Shown here: piece by piece, positions 6,330-8,454 of the stretch
How positions within the stretch are numbered: position 1 is the stretch's first letter
Layout of the letters: each line of letters opens with the position of its first letter
NCBI GenBank assembly: GCA_002390485.1
Contig: DGPO01000050.1
Span: 1 to 8,454 of the forward strand
DNA length: 8,454 nucleotides
Direction: 5' to 3'
Origin: Halieaceae bacterium UBA4438
Lineage (GTDB): Bacteria; Pseudomonadota; Gammaproteobacteria; Pseudomonadales; Halieaceae
Made by a program: the position numbers and the translations under genes
Notes under the pieces: generated by a model
Seen by the model: the letters and a program-made list of their open reading frames with translations, nothing else
What the model was told of the DNA's origin: nothing
The model's database searches: none

Positions 6330-7304
6330 ATGTCATATCACTATGTTCACATCGAAGACCCCCAAACACTGACCCTTCAAGAAGGCGATGACTTAAGTTG
6401 CGCGGCCGACGAGGTCGTTATTGATGTTTCATTTGCAGGCATTAACCGCGCTGACGTCCTCCAACGCATGGGTTTTTATCCACCGCCACCAGACGCGAGC
6501 CCAGTCATGGGACTCGAGGTTTCCGGTGTTATTCGGCAAGCAGGCGCCGACAGTGGTTTTACTCGTGGAGAATCTGTCTGTGCCTTGGTGCACGGCGGGG
6601 GCTACGCCACGCAGACGATTGCAAAAGCGGCCTGCACACTGCGCATACCGCCGGGCATTGATATGAAGATGGCGGCTTGCCTGCCCGAGGCGTTTCTAAC
6701 CGTCTGGTACAACGTGATTGTCCGTGCCGGCCTCAAGACTGGGGAAACGCTACTGGTTCACGGCGGTGTCAGCGGGATCGGAAACATCGCCGTTCAGCTC
6801 GCCAAGTCAATGGACTGTCGCGTGATTGCGACGGCGGGGTCGCCAGAAAAATGCCAGTTACTTGACTCTATCGGCGCCGATATCAGCTTGAACTACAAAG
6901 AGACTGCGCTTGCAGCGCAATGTGAGGCACACGGCGTCATGGGCGCGGTCGATGTTGTTCTAGACATGGTGGGCGGCGACTTCGAACAATTTAATCTCGA
7001 GTGCCTCGCCGTCGATGGAAGAATCGCCTGCATTGGTCTCATGCGCGGCGGTCAGGCAACCATTGACCTCACGCAACTGCTCATGAAACGTGCAACTCTG
7101 AGCGGCAGCACGCTCAGACGCTTAACCCCGCAAGAAAAGGCGCGCTGTTTTAGCGAAGTCAATGAGCAGATGATGCCTTTGGTGGCGACGGGACGCATGA
7201 CCCCGCTTATGGACAAAACGTTCGCATTAAACGAGGCATTGGCGGCACAGGACTACATGGCATCGGGTACGCATGCCGGCAAGCTTCTCCTTCGATGCAA
7301 CTAA
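6330..7304 (+). CDS. NADPH:quinone oxidoreductase, PIG3-like medium-chain reductase
   Basis: The 324-residue protein is a zinc-free medium-chain dehydrogenase/reductase. It has the quinone-oxidoreductase N-terminal domain with 'GINRADVLQRMGFYPPPP' (37-54) followed by 'GLEVSGVI' (61-68), the sequence signature of the PIG3/TP53I3-like branch. The Rossmann domain carries 'LLVHGGVSGIGNIAVQLAKS' (141-160) and the NADPH-type 'ATAGSPEK' (167-174). The C-terminus 'ASGTHAGKLLL' is also typical. Cys/His ligands for catalytic or structural zinc are absent, as expected for the branch. Members reduce quinones or alpha,beta-unsaturated carbonyls with NADPH in the cytoplasm. The ATG at 6330 has only a far AAGGA (15 bases). 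It diverges from the iron alcohol dehydrogenase, and its stop overlaps the stop of the next, convergent gene by four bases. The physiological acceptor is unknown. Confidence 0.88.
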   Translation: MSYHYVHIEDPQTLTLQEGDDLSCAADEVVIDVSFAGINRADVLQRMGFYPPPPDASPVMGLEVSGVIRQAGADSGFTRGESVCALVHGGGYATQTIAKAACTLRIPPGIDMKMAACLPEAFLTVWYNVIVRAGLKTGETLLVHGGVSGIGNIAVQLAKSMDCRVIATAGSPEKCQLLDSIGADISLNYKETALAAQCEAHGVMGAVDVVLDMVGGDFEQFNLECLAVDGRIACIGLMRGGQATIDLTQLLMKRATLSGSTLRRLTPQEKARCFSEVNEQMMPLVATGRMTPLMDKTFALNEALAAQDYMASGTHAGKLLLRCN

Positions 7305-7756
7305 GCGGTTGCGCCAGATGAGCGCTCCCTGAGCAAACAAAAGATTAATCCCGATACGGCCCCCGTCGCCGAGTGCGCGAGTAATCCTGCGGTGGTGCGG
7401 CCAGAAGCCACCAGGACACCACTTTGTCCCAGAGCAGTGTCGAACGCGAGATAAACCGCCATCAACGAGAGGGCCCCCACTGCGGTATAAAGCCCACGCA
7501 ATGTCAAAAGCGGATACTGACCCGATCGAACCAGACGCAGTAACAATAGGAAAGCGGCACTTTGAACCACCAGATAAATCGGCAAGTACAGTGTGGCCAA
7601 GCCCATCCATTCGGTCACTATCATGTCAAAGCGATCTTTCAGCGACACCTCAATACCAAACCCCACCAGTGTCGCCGCGCTCACCGAGGTGTTAATTAAA
7701 ATGCTGAGTGTGTATCCCACCAGCACAGCGATAAGAAGGTTTGCAATCAACCTCAT
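7301..7756 (-). CDS. Unrecognised four-helix membrane protein
   Basis: I do not recognise a family for this 151-residue protein. It is strongly hydrophobic, with probable membrane helices at about residues 5-25, 52-74, 88-108 and 121-142. A polar segment lies between helices 1 and 2 (about 35-50, containing Lys/Asp/Arg/Glu), and there is a charged tail (LLRERSS). Helix 4 carries small residues (GLLAHSATGAVSGLIF), favouring close helix packing. Start ATG at 7756 has only a weak GGAT upstream. The stop TAG overlaps the stop of the convergent quinone reductase (shared CTAA, 7301-7304). It diverges from the PQQ-dependent dehydrogenase with an 81-base gap, so co-regulation with that gene is possible, but no shared function can be shown. 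Codon and base use look like the neighbours, supporting a real gene. Confidence 0.7.
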   Translation of the reverse strand: MRLIANLLIAVLVGYTLSILINTSVSAATLVGFGIEVSLKDRFDMIVTEWMGLATLYLPIYLVVQSAAFLLLLRLVRSGQYPLLTLRGLYTAVGALSLMAVYLAFDTALGQSGVLVASGRTTAGLLAHSATGAVSGLIFCLLRERSSGATA

Positions 7757-7776
7757 GGCGTCATCCAGTTCATAGC

Positions 7777-7806
7777 TCTACAGAGAATGTGATGTTGCGC
7801 TATAGT
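7777..7806 (+). promoter_or_regulatory. Candidate sigma70 promoter for the PQQ-dependent dehydrogenase
   Basis: TCTACA (7777-7782, four of six bases matching TTGACA) and TATAGT (7801-7806, five of six matching TATAAT) are 18 bases apart. They are followed by AGGA (7825-7828) and the ATG at 7838, a coherent order and spacing. The -35 is weak, so this is only a candidate. Confidence 0.35.
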
Positions 7807-7837
7807 CACTCGACAATCCAGTTTAGGAACACTTGCT

Positions 7838-8454
7838 ATGCTTACTAATAGCCTTCGCAGCGCCGCAATGGCTGCGATTATCGCGACACTCAGCCCGTTT
7901 TCACTGGCAAGCTTACAGACACAAACCATCGCAGAAGGCCTCGACACCCCTTGGTCTATCGCTGAATTGCCCGACGATCAGGGCTTTCTCATTACCGAAC
8001 GTCCAGGCGGGCTTAAGCACCTCTCAGTCACTGGCGAAATGACGGACGTCGACGGCGTACCCAGCGTTTATGCCGAACGCCAAGGGGGTCTCTTCGACGT
8101 CGTACTGCACCCAAACTTTTTAGACAACCAAACTATTTTTCTCGCCTATGCAGCAGGCTCTGAAGAAAGCAATCGCACAACCGTTGCGCGCGCTGTGATC
8201 GCAGGCGGCTCGCTTAAAGACCTGTCAGTGATCTTTGAGGTCACGCCCAATAAGCGTGGTGGCGGGCACTTTGGCGGACGCATGGCGTTCTTGTCAGATG
8301 GTACGCTTTTATTGAGTGTCGGCGAGGGCTACACCTTGCGCGAAGACGCACAGAAAACGACGAGTCAACTGGGTAAGTTGCTCCGCATGACCGAATATGG
8401 AGAAGCGCCGTCAGACAATCCGTTCAAAGACGCACCTTTCGTCTACAGCTACGG
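7838..8454 (+). CDS. PQQ-dependent aldose-type sugar dehydrogenase, N-terminal part (3' truncated by window)
   Basis: The frame runs from ATG 7838 to the window end (205 codons) without a stop. AGGA at 7825-7828, nine bases upstream, supports the start. Residues 1-24 form a signal peptide (SLRSAAMAAIIATLSPFSLA), so the enzyme acts in the periplasm. The mature part begins with the beta-propeller pattern of the soluble glucose/aldose dehydrogenase family: 'GLDTPWSIAELPDD' (34-47), 'LITERPGGL' (51-59), 'QGGLFDVVLHPNF' (82-94), 'RGGGHFGGRMAF' (140-151, with His144 at the place of the catalytic base), and 'SQLGKLLRM' (176-184) followed by 'DNPF'. Members bind PQQ and calcium and oxidise sugars, feeding electrons to the respiratory chain; many environmental members have no known substrate. 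The PQQ-binding C-terminal blades lie outside the window. It diverges from the four-helix membrane gene. Confidence 0.85.
   Translation, partial: MLTNSLRSAAMAAIIATLSPFSLASLQTQTIAEGLDTPWSIAELPDDQGFLITERPGGLKHLSVTGEMTDVDGVPSVYAERQGGLFDVVLHPNFLDNQTIFLAYAAGSEESNRTTVARAVIAGGSLKDLSVIFEVTPNKRGGGHFGGRMAFLSDGTLLLSVGEGYTLREDAQKTTSQLGKLLRMTEYGEAPSDNPFKDAPFVYSY

Noticed and set aside
7227..7610. 127-codon minus-strand open frame overlapping the quinone reductase end and the membrane gene
   Set aside because: It lacks family features and overlaps both the confident quinone reductase and the hydrophobic frame at 7301-7756, which has coherent membrane helices. It is a shadow frame.
7833..8042. Short 69-codon plus-strand frame overlapping the start of the PQQ dehydrogenase
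   Set aside because: The frame starting at 7838 gives a signal peptide and recognisable sugar dehydrogenase blocks through to the window end. The short frame is an out-of-phase shadow.
1..8454. CRISPR array, tRNA/rRNA, insertion sequence, defence or phage genes
   Set aside because: Reading the window showed no regularly spaced repeats, no cloverleaf-like or rRNA segments, and no transposase, integrase, nuclease or phage-like proteins. All space is accounted for by metabolic and membrane genes.

Overview
The window looks like chromosomal DNA from an aerobic marine-type gammaproteobacterium, perhaps of the Halieaceae (OM60/NOR5) kind. This placement is an impression from overall protein resemblance, intermediate GC content, tight gene packing and the presence of a TonB-dependent receptor. 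No marker gene confirms it. There are nine protein genes, two of them cut by the window ends. I see no RNA genes, no CRISPR array and no insertion sequence, and no non-coding stretch exceeds about 100 bases.

Layout. (1) Positions 1-504, plus strand: the C-terminal barrel of a TonB-dependent outer-membrane receptor. (2) Positions 523-2980, minus strand: a co-directional run of a class III PLP aminotransferase, a DUF2878-type inner-membrane protein and an exported chalcone-isomerase-like protein. The last two overlap by 4 bases (GTGA). (3) Positions 3084-5055, plus strand: a metallo-beta-lactamase-fold hydrolase and an HSL-type alpha/beta-hydrolase (esterase), overlapping by 17 bases and probably translationally coupled. 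(4) Positions 5027-6232, minus strand: an iron-containing alcohol dehydrogenase whose 3' end overlaps the esterase gene tail-to-tail by 29 bases. (5) Positions 6330-7304, plus strand: a PIG3-like NADPH:quinone oxidoreductase, diverging from the alcohol dehydrogenase. (6) Positions 7301-7756, minus strand: an unrecognised four-helix membrane protein. (7) Positions 7838-8454, plus strand: the N-terminal part of an exported PQQ-dependent aldose-type sugar dehydrogenase, cut by the window end.

How the genes may work together. The central block contains an amine-to-carbonyl enzyme (aminotransferase), two hydrolases, an alcohol/aldehyde oxidoreductase and an enone/quinone reductase, with a TonB receptor nearby. 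This is the toolkit expected for catabolism or detoxification of an esterified or amino-functional organic substrate. The mixed strands mean it is not one operon, and no substrate can be read from sequence alone. The DUF2878/chalcone-isomerase-like pair looks like a separate envelope- or lipid-related unit.

Two start codons were chosen from Shine-Dalgarno evidence rather than maximum ORF length: the aminotransferase at 2980 (GTG) and the alcohol dehydrogenase at 6232 (ATG). The most unusual non-coding structure is a pair of mutually exclusive hairpins at 527-566, between the receptor gene and the convergent chalcone-isomerase-like gene. No clearly novel defence or mobile system is visible.
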